This document shows positions 1 through 7,851 of a stretch of 64,000 bases of DNA, one piece after another (the first letter of the stretch is position 1; every line of letters starts with the position of its first letter). The notes below the pieces were generated by a model, which searched no databases, was not told the origin of the DNA, and saw only the letters and a list, made by a program, of their open reading frames with translations. Both the position numbers and the translations under genes were made by a program. The DNA lies in the NCBI RefSeq assembly GCF_029887875.1, contig NZ_JARXRM010000035.1, positions 1-64,000 on the forward strand, read 5' to 3'. This DNA comes from Luteimonas endophytica. GTDB lineage: Bacteria; Pseudomonadota; Gammaproteobacteria; Xanthomonadales; Xanthomonadaceae.

Positions 1-1
1 G

Positions 2-79
2 GAAGCGTATGGCGAGGCGATGCTGGAGCTGCGCGCCCGAAAAAAATTGGCGTCCCTGTTGGGCAAGGACGAGACCTGA
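2..79 (+). CDS. 3' end of an unidentified protein (truncated by window edge)
   Basis: An open frame enters from the left edge and ends at TGA 77-79. It encodes 25 residues, rich in Leu, Arg and Lys and ending in GKDET, like the amphipathic C-terminal helix of a cytoplasmic protein. The fragment is too short to assign a family. A 53-codon ORF starts at ATG 79, overlapping the stop as TGATG. Confidence 0.5.
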   Translation, partial: EAYGEAMLELRARKKLASLLGKDET

Positions 80-459
80 TGGTCGCGATCCAGCATTACA
101 GGCAGGTGCTATATAGGGTCGTGGACGCGGGTTCGGGTTTGGCTATGAACGGGGTGCCGGCCGCGATGTGGCCCACAGCCGCGTGTTCAGCTTCTTGGGC
201 TACGCCAAACGACCGAGTCCACCGCGACCGCACTAACTAGGCAGTCCGGTGAGCGGGTCGACCGGCGGAGGCTAGGCTTGTCAAAAAAAGCACTGTGATT
301 GCGGGCACATCATGACGGACTCTGCGGCGTTAGCCTTCTCGGTGAAGTGCGAACGAACATCTCGCACTTCTCTGGTCAATGAGAACGCTCACAGGCATCC
401 TTTGGCGGCTACCCAATTCAGGTAGCAAGTACGCAGGAAGCTAAAAAGGAGATGGATTG
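80..459. other. Intergenic region, no clear gene
   Basis: Apart from a 53-codon ORF (79-240) with no recognisable domain or strong ribosome binding site, nothing is supported here. Base composition is more AT-rich than the rest of the window. The last 15 bases hold the AAGGAGA ribosome binding site of the next gene. Confidence 0.5.
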
Positions 460-1798
460 ATGAAAAGTCTATTTCTACTACTGATTATGGTTGTGGGCTA
501 CGGAATGGCGGGCGGGCTCCAAGCGCAAGATCCCTCCGCACCGAGACTGCTGGACGTCCTGGTGAAAACGGATGCTCTTTCGGCATCGGACAAAGCTTTC
601 TTGGATAGACGGCGCAGTGACCACTCGATCCAGTGGGCGATACCGGTTACCGTCGAGCCAGACGCACTGAATCACAGTCAGCTTGACGTCTTTCTATACG
701 ACCGGCATGTCCGCATCATAAAGATCGAGGGCGCGGGCAACAGCAGGACAGGGAACGTGGAATGGCAAGGTTGTCTTGCCAGGAGATCCGCCGGGGTTTG
801 ATCCAGGGACCTTGCGTGAGGTACGTATCGTGCCTCTTAAAAGAGGAGGAATCTTCGCGACCATTCGGGTTGATGATTTCGTCTATCAGGTGGCTAGACT
901 TTCTTCCGGCACTCAGGTTCTAAGCAAGCAGGATCTGTCGAAGCTACATCAGCCGCCAAACGACATTCTTTTCCCAGAACTGCGTATCGAGCCGAAAGCG
1001 GGGGCTCGACAGCGCAATGAGAAGTCCCCCGACAAGATTCGTCTGGTGATTGGATTCACAGCTGCGGCCGAGTCCGGAGCGGGCGGATATGCTGCTCTTG
1101 TTGATGAAGTCAGCGATGCCATCGCGAATGCTCATACGAGCTATGGCTCAAGCGACATAGATCTGGAACTTGAGATTGCCGCATTTGCGCGGCCCGCATA
1201 TACGGAAAGCTCAGTTCATCAGGCTTTGTCGGATCTGTACTATGTCCAGGGTGGAATGTGGTTGCCTCATCAGGCTCGTGAATCTGAGTACGCTGATGTA
1301 ATCGCCCTTGTGGTGGAGGCACCAGGTGACCCCGTATGTGGGCTGGCGGCTTCGCTCGGTTCGGTCAAAGAGACTGCCATGTTCGTGGTGCGGCGCGGTT
1401 GTTTTGCATCGCACGTGTTTGCGCACGAGCTCGGGCATCTCATTTGGGCCGACCACAATCCTGAAGATGCTTCCATCCCAGAGCCGATTATTCCCTTCGC
1501 GCATGGATATCGCCGAGAGGCGGAACCTGGTGTTGCTGGTTGGAGTACTGTGATGTCCGTTACTCAGAGCTGTCAGAGCTCTTGTCCCCGCCAGAACAAA
1601 TGGTCGAGCCCGGTACATGAGCACAACGGCGAGCCGAGGGGTACGGCGCAAACGCATGACAACGCGCGTGTGCTAATCCAACAGAAGTCTGTCGTAGCCG
1701 GCTTCTATCCCGATCCTCCAGCTACCCAAATGGAACACACCTCTGGTACGCCAAAACTCTACACACCACACGGCCGCTTGGAGACCGCTCACTGGTGA
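460..1798 (+). pseudogene. Secreted metzincin-like zinc metalloprotease, split by a +1 frameshift
   Basis: Two overlapping frames read as one protein of about 446 residues once one T of the TT at 771-772 is removed: the first frame ends ...VEWQG and the second continues VLPGDPPGFDPG. The start is ATG 460, 7 bases after AAGGAGA; the preceding TTG at 457 is less likely. The N-terminus is a signal peptide with cleavage near AQA. The catalytic motif HELGHLIWADH lies at about 1424-1456 with a plausible Met-turn (STVMSV) about 30 residues later, as in metzincin (M12-like) proteases. The usual motif is HExxHxxGxxH; here Trp replaces the conserved Gly. The insert may be a real mutation, a sequencing error or a programmed shift; no slippery heptamer is evident. 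Confidence 0.75.
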
Positions 1799-1914
1799 TG
1801 TCTATTGCTGCTAGAACGAGTCTGCATAATTCGCTTAACGATTAAAGAGGCTAGCGCGATTAGTAGGCTTGAGTACGCCGGACGATGGGTTCATCCGAAT
1901 GAGGATTTTTGAAG

Positions 1915-1936
1915 AACGGCGTCAACTGTCGCCGTT
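1915..1936 (+). terminator. Hairpin downstream of the metalloprotease
   Basis: A perfect 7-bp stem (AACGGCG/CGCCGTT) encloses an 8-base loop and is followed by a weak T-rich tail, about 115 bases after the protease stop. It probably ends that transcript. Confidence 0.45.
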
Positions 1937-2224
1937 TGTCCTTTATGCTGCGGTTCTCAGAAGCGTGCCGGGCGCGAGACCTTCGCAACGGCTGACAAGC
2001 TTGGCAGCACTGAAAGGCTGCTAGCGTTTAGCTAGTCGATCGCCGGCCAAACGCGGTGCCAATCGCTGGCCGAGGGCACGCTGACGATGCTGGGCGATGC
2101 GATCTTCGAAGAGGCCGAAACCGCAAGCGATCTCATGGACAAGGTGGCCGGTCAGACGCTTCCCGATGCGTCCAGGCGGCGAAACCGCGTACGCGAGGAG
2201 CGGGTCGTTTACGGCTCGCCAGCC

Positions 2225-2375
2225 GGGCGGAGTTTGCGTTAGATGCGGCCATTCCGATGCTGCCGTCGCCCACGGATGCGGGCTGGCGCCCGCAGGCGGC
2301 CACTCGCCACTGATCGAGCAGGGCGCGGTGCCGGGCTCGGTCACGATCCCTGGCACCGCGTCCGCGCGGATCGGT
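2225..2375. repeat. Extragenic ~150-bp repeat, copy A
   Basis: This segment matches 4363-4511 over its whole length with scattered substitutions. Its core is a hairpin, TGCGGGC-TGGC-GCCCGCA, and a second inverted repeat (GGTGCC...GGCACC) lies downstream. Both copies are intergenic, on the same strand, and flank the TetR/MipA gene pair. No gene is evident between 1799 and 2470: the ORFs drawn there show no domain. A dispersed extragenic palindromic element is the best description. Confidence 0.7.
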
Positions 2376-2470
2376 GTCCGTTTCAGCGGGGCAGGTTCAT
2401 GGCCTCCAGGCGCCAACACAACGTGCGGAGATCAGTCGCCGCCGGTCCCGGAATGCCCGCGGACCATCGA

Positions 2471-3118
2471 TCAAGACCGCAATAGCTGGTGCAGCAGCTT
2501 GCGGTGCGTTTCTTTCATCCGGTCCACGTCTTCGGCGGCGGCCTCGCCGAAGACCAGTCTTGCGACCGCCGCGTACACGACCGGGGTCATGGCGAAATGG
2601 AAGTGATCGGTGAGCGGACCGCGCTTCATCCGGCCCGCCGCCACCTGTTCGTCGATGGCGGCCTGCCGATTGGCCCGGCCGCTAAGATTGGCTTCCTGCC
2701 ATTTGGCCAGGATGCCCGGAACGCGGTGCCCTTCCGCGATCGTCATCCGCAGGACGGCCAGCGCCTCGGGCGTCAACGATGCGTAGCTCGCATCGATCAG
2801 GTTGTCGATGAATGCCGGGACATCCTGCGCGGTCTCCAGCCGGGACCAGTTTCCCTGCGCTTTTCCCACCGAGGATAGCGACTCGAGCAAGGTCTCGAAG
2901 ATCTCGTTCTTGCTGGAGAAATGAACGTAAACGTTGCCCTTCGAGATCCCAACACGCTCCGCGATCATGGCAATGCTGGTGGCGGCAAAGCCCTGCCTGC
3001 TGAACTCGACCAGCGCCGCTTCAAGTATCTGCTTGCGGCGGACCTCGGGGGACAAGCGGGTTCTTTTCCTCGTCTCGCTCCCGGCTTGCGGCTTCTTCTT
3101 TGCTTTTTTTGCCGTCAT
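2471..3118 (-). CDS. TetR/AcrR family transcriptional repressor
   Basis: This encodes a 215-residue regulator. The start at 3118 is preceded by AGAGG; longer in-frame extensions cross the operator region. After a Lys-rich tail, residues ~30-80 form the TetR helix-turn-helix (RRKQILEAAL, IAERVGISKGNVYVHFSSK). The remainder is the helical ligand-binding and dimerisation domain. It is divergent from the MipA/OmpV gene, and a perfect 20-bp palindrome lies between them, so autoregulation and control of the neighbour are likely. The ligand is unknown. Confidence 0.9.
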   Translation of the reverse strand: MTAKKAKKKPQAGSETRKRTRLSPEVRRKQILEAALVEFSRQGFAATSIAMIAERVGISKGNVYVHFSSKNEIFETLLESLSSVGKAQGNWSRLETAQDVPAFIDNLIDASYASLTPEALAVLRMTIAEGHRVPGILAKWQEANLSGRANRQAAIDEQVAAGRMKRGPLTDHFHFAMTPVVYAAVARLVFGEAAAEDVDRMKETHRKLLHQLLRS

Positions 3119-3324
3119 GGCTGCCTCTTTCGTTCTGGCGGTTACAGGCGGTTTCGGGCCCGGCCCGACGGAACCACGCCGTGCCGGCGTTCCGCTGCCG
3201 AGTGTATCGCCGGCATCGCCGGTGCATGCCGCCGTGCCCCCGGGACCTGATCCCCCGAGCCACGCTCGGTACGGTCGGCTCAGCACCGGTGACCATGAAC
3301 GGCGACTTACCACTGCCAGATCTG

Positions 3325-3344
3325 TAATGACCGTACGGTCATTA
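3325..3344. promoter_or_regulatory. Perfect 20-bp palindromic operator, probable TetR site
   Basis: TAATGACCGTACGGTCATTA is a perfect palindrome between divergent tetR and mipA genes. Read on the minus strand, its edge contains TATAAT (3341-3346), a consensus -10 box pointing to the tetR gene. Binding there would block the tetR promoter. The rest of 3119-3481 shows no gene. Confidence 0.75.
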
Positions 3345-3481
3345 TAGCGATAGGATCGTGCTGTCCGGCGGCTCAGTAGCGCTCTCCCCACTCCGGACAC
3401 AGCAGCCGGCGGCCGCCTGCGTCGGGACAACGACATCAACTTGCCGGTTGGTTCGCGACCGGCCCTACGAGGATCTTGAAG

Positions 3482-4279
3482 ATGCTTCAGAAGGAATTTC
3501 AGCGTCGGTCGCCGAATGCGGTTTTAGCGTGGGTCGGAGCACTTTCCGTCGGCCTGGCGGCTACGCTGCCGGTCCGGGCCCAGGAGGCCGAGGTTCCGGA
3601 GGCGGAAACGTCGCGGTGGGGAATCGGCCTGGGTGCCGCGGTGATCGATCGGCCGTATCGCGACTACGACAACGAAACCAAGGGGCTGCCGATCCTCTAT
3701 TTCGGGAACCGCTGGATCGAGATCAACGCCGGCCGGGTCGATTTCAAGATCAACGACAGCGACGTCCTCGACTTTCGGGTCCGGGCGCGCTACGCGCTGG
3801 ATGGCTACGATCCCGATGACTCCGATTACCTGCAGGGAATGCAGGAACGCGACGACAGCGCTTGGGCCGGTGCGGCGGTTGCCTGGAACACGTCGATTGC
3901 CGAGGTCTCTGCCGAATACTTGGTGGACGTCATGGACAACAGCGAAGGCGCTCGTGGGCGGGTCCAGGCCGAGCGTCGCTTCGGCATGGGCCGCTTCGGG
4001 CTAAGTCCGCGCATCGCCGCGGAATGGGTCGACGACAAGTACGTCAGCTACTACTACGGCGTTCGCCCTGAGGAAGCCACGCTGGACCGCCCCGCCTACG
4101 CCGGCGACGCCACGGTCAATATCGAGGCGGGCCTGCGCCTGGACTACAGTCCCGCGCAACGGCACATGTTCTTTCTGGATGTCGCGGCAACCGAGTTTGG
4201 AGACGAGATCGAGCAAAGCCCGCTGGTCGAACAATCCCGGCAGACCAGAGTCTCAGCCGGCTATCTGTTCCGCTTCTGA
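3482..4279 (+). CDS. MipA/OmpV family outer-membrane protein
   Basis: This encodes 265 residues from ATG 3482, placed 8 bases after GAGGA. A TTG six bases earlier is too close to that site. The signal peptide ends near VRA-QEA. The mature part is typical of MipA/OmpV beta-barrels: an early GIGLGAAVIDRPYRDYD segment, alternating polar and hydrophobic strands, and a C-terminal strand ending YLFRF with the terminal Phe used for barrel insertion. Family members act as porins or as murein-synthase scaffolds. The operator at 3325-3344 suggests TetR control. Confidence 0.88.
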   Translation: MLQKEFQRRSPNAVLAWVGALSVGLAATLPVRAQEAEVPEAETSRWGIGLGAAVIDRPYRDYDNETKGLPILYFGNRWIEINAGRVDFKINDSDVLDFRVRARYALDGYDPDDSDYLQGMQERDDSAWAGAAVAWNTSIAEVSAEYLVDVMDNSEGARGRVQAERRFGMGRFGLSPRIAAEWVDDKYVSYYYGVRPEEATLDRPAYAGDATVNIEAGLRLDYSPAQRHMFFLDVAATEFGDEIEQSPLVEQSRQTRVSAGYLFRF

Positions 4280-4290
4280 CGGCGCATGCC

Positions 4291-4339
4291 CCACGCACGT
4301 GCAGCTGTTCCCCGTCCGGGGATCAGCTCGCGTGCGTGG
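4291..4339 (+). terminator. Long stem-loop after the MipA/OmpV gene
   Basis: The outer stem is CCACGCACG (4291-4299) paired with CGTGCGTGG (4331-4339). It encloses an AGCTG/CAGCT segment and an inner TCCCC-GTCC-GGGGA hairpin. It begins 12 bases past the stop codon. There is no U-tract, so it may stabilise the 3' end instead of terminating by itself. Confidence 0.5.
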
Positions 4340-4362
4340 TCTTCAATCGCTGAATGCTCACT

Positions 4363-4511
4363 GGGCGGGATTCGCGCTCGATGCGGCCATGCCGAGGCTG
4401 CCGCCGCCCGCAAATGCGGGCTGGCGCCCGCAGGCGGCCACCCGCCACTGAGGGGCAAGACGTGGCACCGGGCTCGGTCGCGATCCCCGGCGCCGCGTCC
4501 GTGCGATCCGT
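4363..4511. repeat. Extragenic ~150-bp repeat, copy B
   Basis: This is the second copy of the element at 2225-2375, with an identical core hairpin TGCGGGCTGGCGCCCGCA. The flanking palindrome is GGCACCGGG...CCCCGGCGCC. It lies in the gap between the MipA gene and the flavoprotein gene, where no other gene is supported. Confidence 0.7.
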
Positions 4512-4658
4512 ATGCGTTGGTGCAGGTGCAGTTGGAGCGGGGCCGGAGCCGTCAACGCCTTCGCCACCGCTGGCGGCGGTTGTAGGGCCGATCCGGAGGA
4601 GAGGGGTAGGATGGCCGCAGATCCAGCGCAGACACCGTCCCCATCGGAAGGCAAGGTC

Positions 4659-5249
4659 ATGTCCCAGCGCATCCTGGTGTTCTACGGTTCCTATCGCTCC
4701 GACCGCATGGGCATCCGCCTGGCGGCCTATTGCGTGCGCACGCTGCAGGCGCGCGGCATCGACGCCGAGTTGATCGACGCCAGGGCGGTCGGCCTGCCGA
4801 TGCTGGACCGCATGTACAAGGAGTATCCGCAGGGCCACGCACCGGAGGCAATGGAGGCGCTGGCCGGCAAGATCCGCGGCGCCGATGGCTTTGTGTTCGT
4901 CACCGGCGAATACAACTGGGGCATGCAGCCGGGCCTGAAGAACCTGACCGATCACTTTCTGGAGGAGTGGTTCTGGCGTCCCGCCGGTATCGTCAGCTAT
5001 TCAGCCGGGCGCCTGGGCGGTGCGCGCGCGAATGTCGCCTGGCACGGCACCCTGTCGGAGATGGGCATGGTGGTGATCTCCAGCACGGTGGAAGCCGGGC
5101 CGATTGCAAAGACCCTGGACGACCAGGGCCAACCCCTGGAAGCGGCCGGCAAGTCGCTCGAACGCAGCTTTGCCCGCTTCGCCGATGACCTGACGTGGTG
5201 GGCCGAAGCCGCGCGTTTGCAGAAGGCGCGGCGGGCGCCACCGTATTGA
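4659..5249 (+). CDS. NAD(P)H-dependent FMN reductase family flavoprotein
   Basis: This encodes 196 residues with a flavodoxin-like fold. The first strand and FMN phosphate loop read ILVFYGSYRSDRMG, and the central GEYNWGMQPGLKNLTDHF matches the flavin-contact region (GEYN) of NADPH-dependent FMN/azo/chromate reductases. It probably transfers hydride from NAD(P)H through FMN to quinones or small oxidants in the cytosol. ATG 4659 has GGAAGG 7 bases upstream and starts just before the first strand; an alternative ATG at 4611 has a strong AGGAGAGG site and would add 16 residues. Confidence 0.87.
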   Translation: MSQRILVFYGSYRSDRMGIRLAAYCVRTLQARGIDAELIDARAVGLPMLDRMYKEYPQGHAPEAMEALAGKIRGADGFVFVTGEYNWGMQPGLKNLTDHFLEEWFWRPAGIVSYSAGRLGGARANVAWHGTLSEMGMVVISSTVEAGPIAKTLDDQGQPLEAAGKSLERSFARFADDLTWWAEAARLQKARRAPPY

Positions 5250-5529
5250 GTAGGAAAAACCGGGGTCGGGTTCGCTTTTCGGACGGCCTCGCCTGGCGAG
5301 GGGGAGGGCGCGCGGCCGCGCAGTACGCGGCGCCCTGGGGCTGACCCGTTTTGGCCACTTCGATCGGCCGTCCCGCGGCGGCGCGCGACCTCCTCGGCCA
5401 AGTGGAGGGCGGGCGCCCCAGGGGAGGATAGAAAGCCTCGCCGCCGCCGGTCGATCCGGTGGGGTGGTAGGGGCGCCAGATTTCGGATAATTTCAAGTGC
5501 GGCTGGAAGCCGGACTCAGGGAGAGGGCG
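5250..5529. repeat. Intergenic region with two short dispersed repeats
   Basis: At 5263-5274 is GGGTCGGGTTCG, a variant of the GGGTCAGGTTCG motif also present at 7729, 9303 and 14246. At 5375-5410 is a segment nearly identical to 13745-13780; read on the minus strand it would encode HLAEEVARRR. No gene is supported. Both look like remains of dispersed elements. Confidence 0.5.
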
Positions 5530-6060
5530 ATGGCAAGGATGTGGATCGTGGTTGGGGACGCGACCTCCAGCGGTGGGCGGGTCATCACGGGCTCGCCCTT
5601 CACCGATATCGACGGCAAGCCCGTTGCCCGCGTCAATGATCAGGCCATCTGCCCGCTCCACAAGGGCGCATTCCCGATCGTCGACGGCGATAGCACCACT
5701 ATCATCGATGGACAGCCAGTCGCGCTGCATGGCAGTTCGCTTGCCTGCGGGTGCAAGGTGCTTGCCGTGCAGCAGAGTCGCGTTTTCATCGACACCGGCG
5801 CCTCCGGCGCGGCCGCTGTGGCACAGGTGCCGCAAGCGGTGCCCTTGCGTGCGGCTACCGACACGGCAGCAGACTACGACGAGGGGTTCGTGCTGCGCTC
5901 GTCGTTGACCGGTCAGCCCCTGGCCAACCGAAACTATAGGGTCTTCCACGCTGACGGGCGCTGTGAGACGGGTACCACAGACGCAGAGAGCGCTACCCAC
6001 ATCGTCAAATCGAATTGCTGCGAGACGCTGCGGATCGAACTCGAGGAGGAAGGCCCATGA
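5530..6060 (+). CDS. PAAR-domain type VI spike tip with a transthyretin-like C-terminal extension
   Basis: This encodes 176 residues from ATG 5530 (GAGAGGG upstream). Residues ~1-95 form a PAAR domain: repeated short strands around TSSGGRVITGSPF, CPLHKGAFPIVDGD and LHGSSLACGCK, the His/Cys positions that fold the cone sharpening a VgrG spike. Residues ~115-175 (SLTGQPLANRNYRV, GTTDAESATHIV) resemble the transthyretin-like domains found on some PAAR proteins. It overlaps the amidase gene by ATGA, so the two are translationally coupled. The natural inference is that it docks or delivers the amidase. No other type VI genes are in the window. Confidence 0.88.
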   Translation: MARMWIVVGDATSSGGRVITGSPFTDIDGKPVARVNDQAICPLHKGAFPIVDGDSTTIIDGQPVALHGSSLACGCKVLAVQQSRVFIDTGASGAAAVAQVPQAVPLRAATDTAADYDEGFVLRSSLTGQPLANRNYRVFHADGRCETGTTDAESATHIVKSNCCETLRIELEEEGP

Positions 6061-6764
6061 GCGCTGCCACGCAGCGGTTCGTCGAGGTTGGTAGCAGCCA
6101 GACGTCAGACGTCGCCAACACCCGGCGCGCCGAGGTTTCAGTCGACCCGTACGTTGGCGAGAATGGCTACGTGCAGAACGCGGGGTTTGTGCACCGGTCC
6201 ATTGCAGCGCTGGAGAAGGGTGACATGACCGGTCCGGTGGCAATCGTGCTGCATAGAACTGAGGGCGCAAGCGTCGAGGGTGCGTTCAGTACCGCAAGAT
6301 CTGGGTTCGGCACCCACTTCTATGTTGATAAGGACGGTACTGTGTACCAGGCCGCAAGCCTCCACAAACGCACTTCGCACATCGGACGTATTCGCTCCCG
6401 CTGTTACGAGGCTGGTGATTGCCCCGTGGATGAGATGGAAACGATTCGTGGATTCGGCTGGGCGCCCAAGCGCGTCTACGACCATGAGAAGGTCAAGTCG
6501 TATCCCGCGCGATATCCGCTCAACGAAGACAGCGTCGGCATTGAGACGGTCTCGCGGTGCATTAAGAACTGCGGGCCGGAGGACAAGGGAGTGCCAGAGT
6601 GGGAACCGGCGACTGCGGAGCAGATCGAATCGATCGCAAACATCATCACGATACTGCAATCGGCCTATTCCATCGGCGATGCCGACGTCTACGAGCACGA
6701 CCTGATTTCCTACAAGACTGAGGGCGAGGGTGCTGGCCTGTGGGCCGGTTCCGGGAATGAATGA
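6057..6764 (+). CDS. N-acetylmuramoyl-L-alanine amidase (Amidase_2), predicted type VI effector
   Basis: This encodes 235 residues with no signal peptide, as expected for a toxin exported by a spike. The amidase_2/PGRP fold is visible in order: IVLHRTEG with the first zinc His, THFYVDKDGTVYQ, the second His in SHIG, NEDSVGIE, and the third zinc His in YEHDLISYKTEGEG. It should cut the amide between MurNAc and L-Ala in target peptidoglycan. It is coupled to the PAAR gene upstream and the lipoprotein downstream (ATGAATGA). A decayed copy lies at 9314-9900. Role inferred from domain and gene order. Confidence 0.85.
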   Translation: MSAATQRFVEVGSSQTSDVANTRRAEVSVDPYVGENGYVQNAGFVHRSIAALEKGDMTGPVAIVLHRTEGASVEGAFSTARSGFGTHFYVDKDGTVYQAASLHKRTSHIGRIRSRCYEAGDCPVDEMETIRGFGWAPKRVYDHEKVKSYPARYPLNEDSVGIETVSRCIKNCGPEDKGVPEWEPATAEQIESIANIITILQSAYSIGDADVYEHDLISYKTEGEGAGLWAGSGNE

Positions 6765-7215
6765 TATGACTTCCTGCCGTTGCAGTTGTGCTGGTTCAAC
6801 TATTCCCGCGCTGATCGTCGCGATTTCGCTGACGGCTGCCTGCGCCGGGGTTCCTGCTGGCACCCCAGGTGACGGAGCTTTACGGGTGACAGACGTGGCG
6901 CCTGCCGAGTATCACGGCGCAGCGGGGCATCCGCTCGAGGAAGCCTGCCGCACTTGGGGATTGTCGCCTTCTCAAGTGCAGGCGTTCTTCCGTTTCGCCG
7001 ATGCGTACGAAGACAGGCCTTACCAGCGTTTCTACCAGGTGGGCTGCAGCATCAGCGGCCATTTGCAAGCCGAGGGGCGCGACTGGCGTTTCGCGATCAA
7101 TGGCGGTGGTGTCGCCACTTGGCAGGATGGCAGCACGACCCGGCACTTCGGCTGCTCGGCCAAGGAGTGCGAAACATTGGTGTTGCTGCCGACAGACGGG
7201 ATGGAACCCGAGTGA
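6757..7215 (+). CDS. Lipoprotein, predicted immunity protein 1 to the amidase
   Basis: This encodes 152 residues beginning inside the end of the amidase gene. A lipoprotein signal ends at the lipobox LTAAC, putting the mature protein in the periplasm where the amidase acts. The mature domain holds four cysteines (EEAC, VGC, FGC, KEC) and the block WRFAINGG, shared with the next gene. It does not match an immunity family I can name. Assignment rests on position, export and effector linkage. An out-of-frame relic is at 10041-10346. Confidence 0.72.
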   Translation: MNDMTSCRCSCAGSTIPALIVAISLTAACAGVPAGTPGDGALRVTDVAPAEYHGAAGHPLEEACRTWGLSPSQVQAFFRFADAYEDRPYQRFYQVGCSISGHLQAEGRDWRFAINGGGVATWQDGSTTRHFGCSAKECETLVLLPTDGMEPE

Positions 7216-7661
7216 CCGCTGGCCTCGGACTGGACCATACCCTGCCCATGCTAGGTCTGGCGACGATGGCGCTCCTCAGCTCCGCATGCCATGGCAGCGA
7301 GATACGCATCCAAGATTTCCAGATTACGGAAACGACCGGTGTCGAGATCGAGCGGGCGTCTTCCGCGCCGGAATATGCCGAACAATGCAAGCAATGGGCG
7401 TTGGACGCGGAATCTGCCGCGGCGTTTTTCTCGATGAGTACCCGACTCACGCCGCGTGAGTATCATCATGACTTCGATACGGCGCCATGCAGTGTGGAAG
7501 GTGTCGTTCGATATGACGGGATCGATTGGCGCTTCGAGATCAACGGCGCGGCGAAGGGTACGTGGACACACGACGCAGAGACCATCTACTTCGGATGCAA
7601 TCAGGAGGCGTGCGCCCGGCTCGTCATGTGGGAGCATGTGCCGATCGATTCGGTCGATTGA
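7212..7661 (+). CDS. Lipoprotein, predicted immunity protein 2 (paralogue of the preceding gene)
   Basis: This encodes 149 residues if started at GTG 7212, which overlaps the previous stop as GTGA. ATG 7248 is an alternative and is matched by the start of the decayed copy at 9887. The lipobox is LSSAC. Like its neighbour it has four cysteines (EQC, APC, FGC, EAC), an AFF segment, WRFEING and a C-terminal FGC...C..LV, so the two arose by duplication but have diverged strongly. Either they share the amidase as target or one protects against a lost effector. Confidence 0.68.
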   Translation: MTAGLGLDHTLPMLGLATMALLSSACHGSEIRIQDFQITETTGVEIERASSAPEYAEQCKQWALDAESAAAFFSMSTRLTPREYHHDFDTAPCSVEGVVRYDGIDWRFEINGAAKGTWTHDAETIYFGCNQEACARLVMWEHVPIDSVD

Positions 7662-7728
7662 TCCGGCATGCCCTGCCCATGCTGGGGCAGGCGATATCGC
7701 GGTCAGTTCAGCTCAATTCAATCAAACC

Positions 7729-7738
7729 GGGTCAGGTT
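7729..7738 (+). repeat. GGGTCAGGTT direct repeat, right of the intact cassette
   Basis: GGGTCAGGTT sits between immunity gene 2 and the 3' end of glsA, in an AACC-GGGTCAGGTT context. The same ten bases recur at 9303-9312 on the other side of glsA, with variants at 5263 and 14246. Confidence 0.5.
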
Positions 7739-7851
7739 GGGCTTTCTCAGGTCTCGTTGAGTATCGCCGCCGCTCTCCTCGGTCGCCCCATCTTCCCCGG
7801 TACTGAATGGTCCCGTACGCGCGTACGGGAGAACCAACCCGAATCTGTTGC

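Noticed and set aside
2056-2613. Overlapping short ORFs at 2056-2613
   Set aside because: They cross the extragenic repeat and the tetR gene end, have no domain, and no ribosome binding site.
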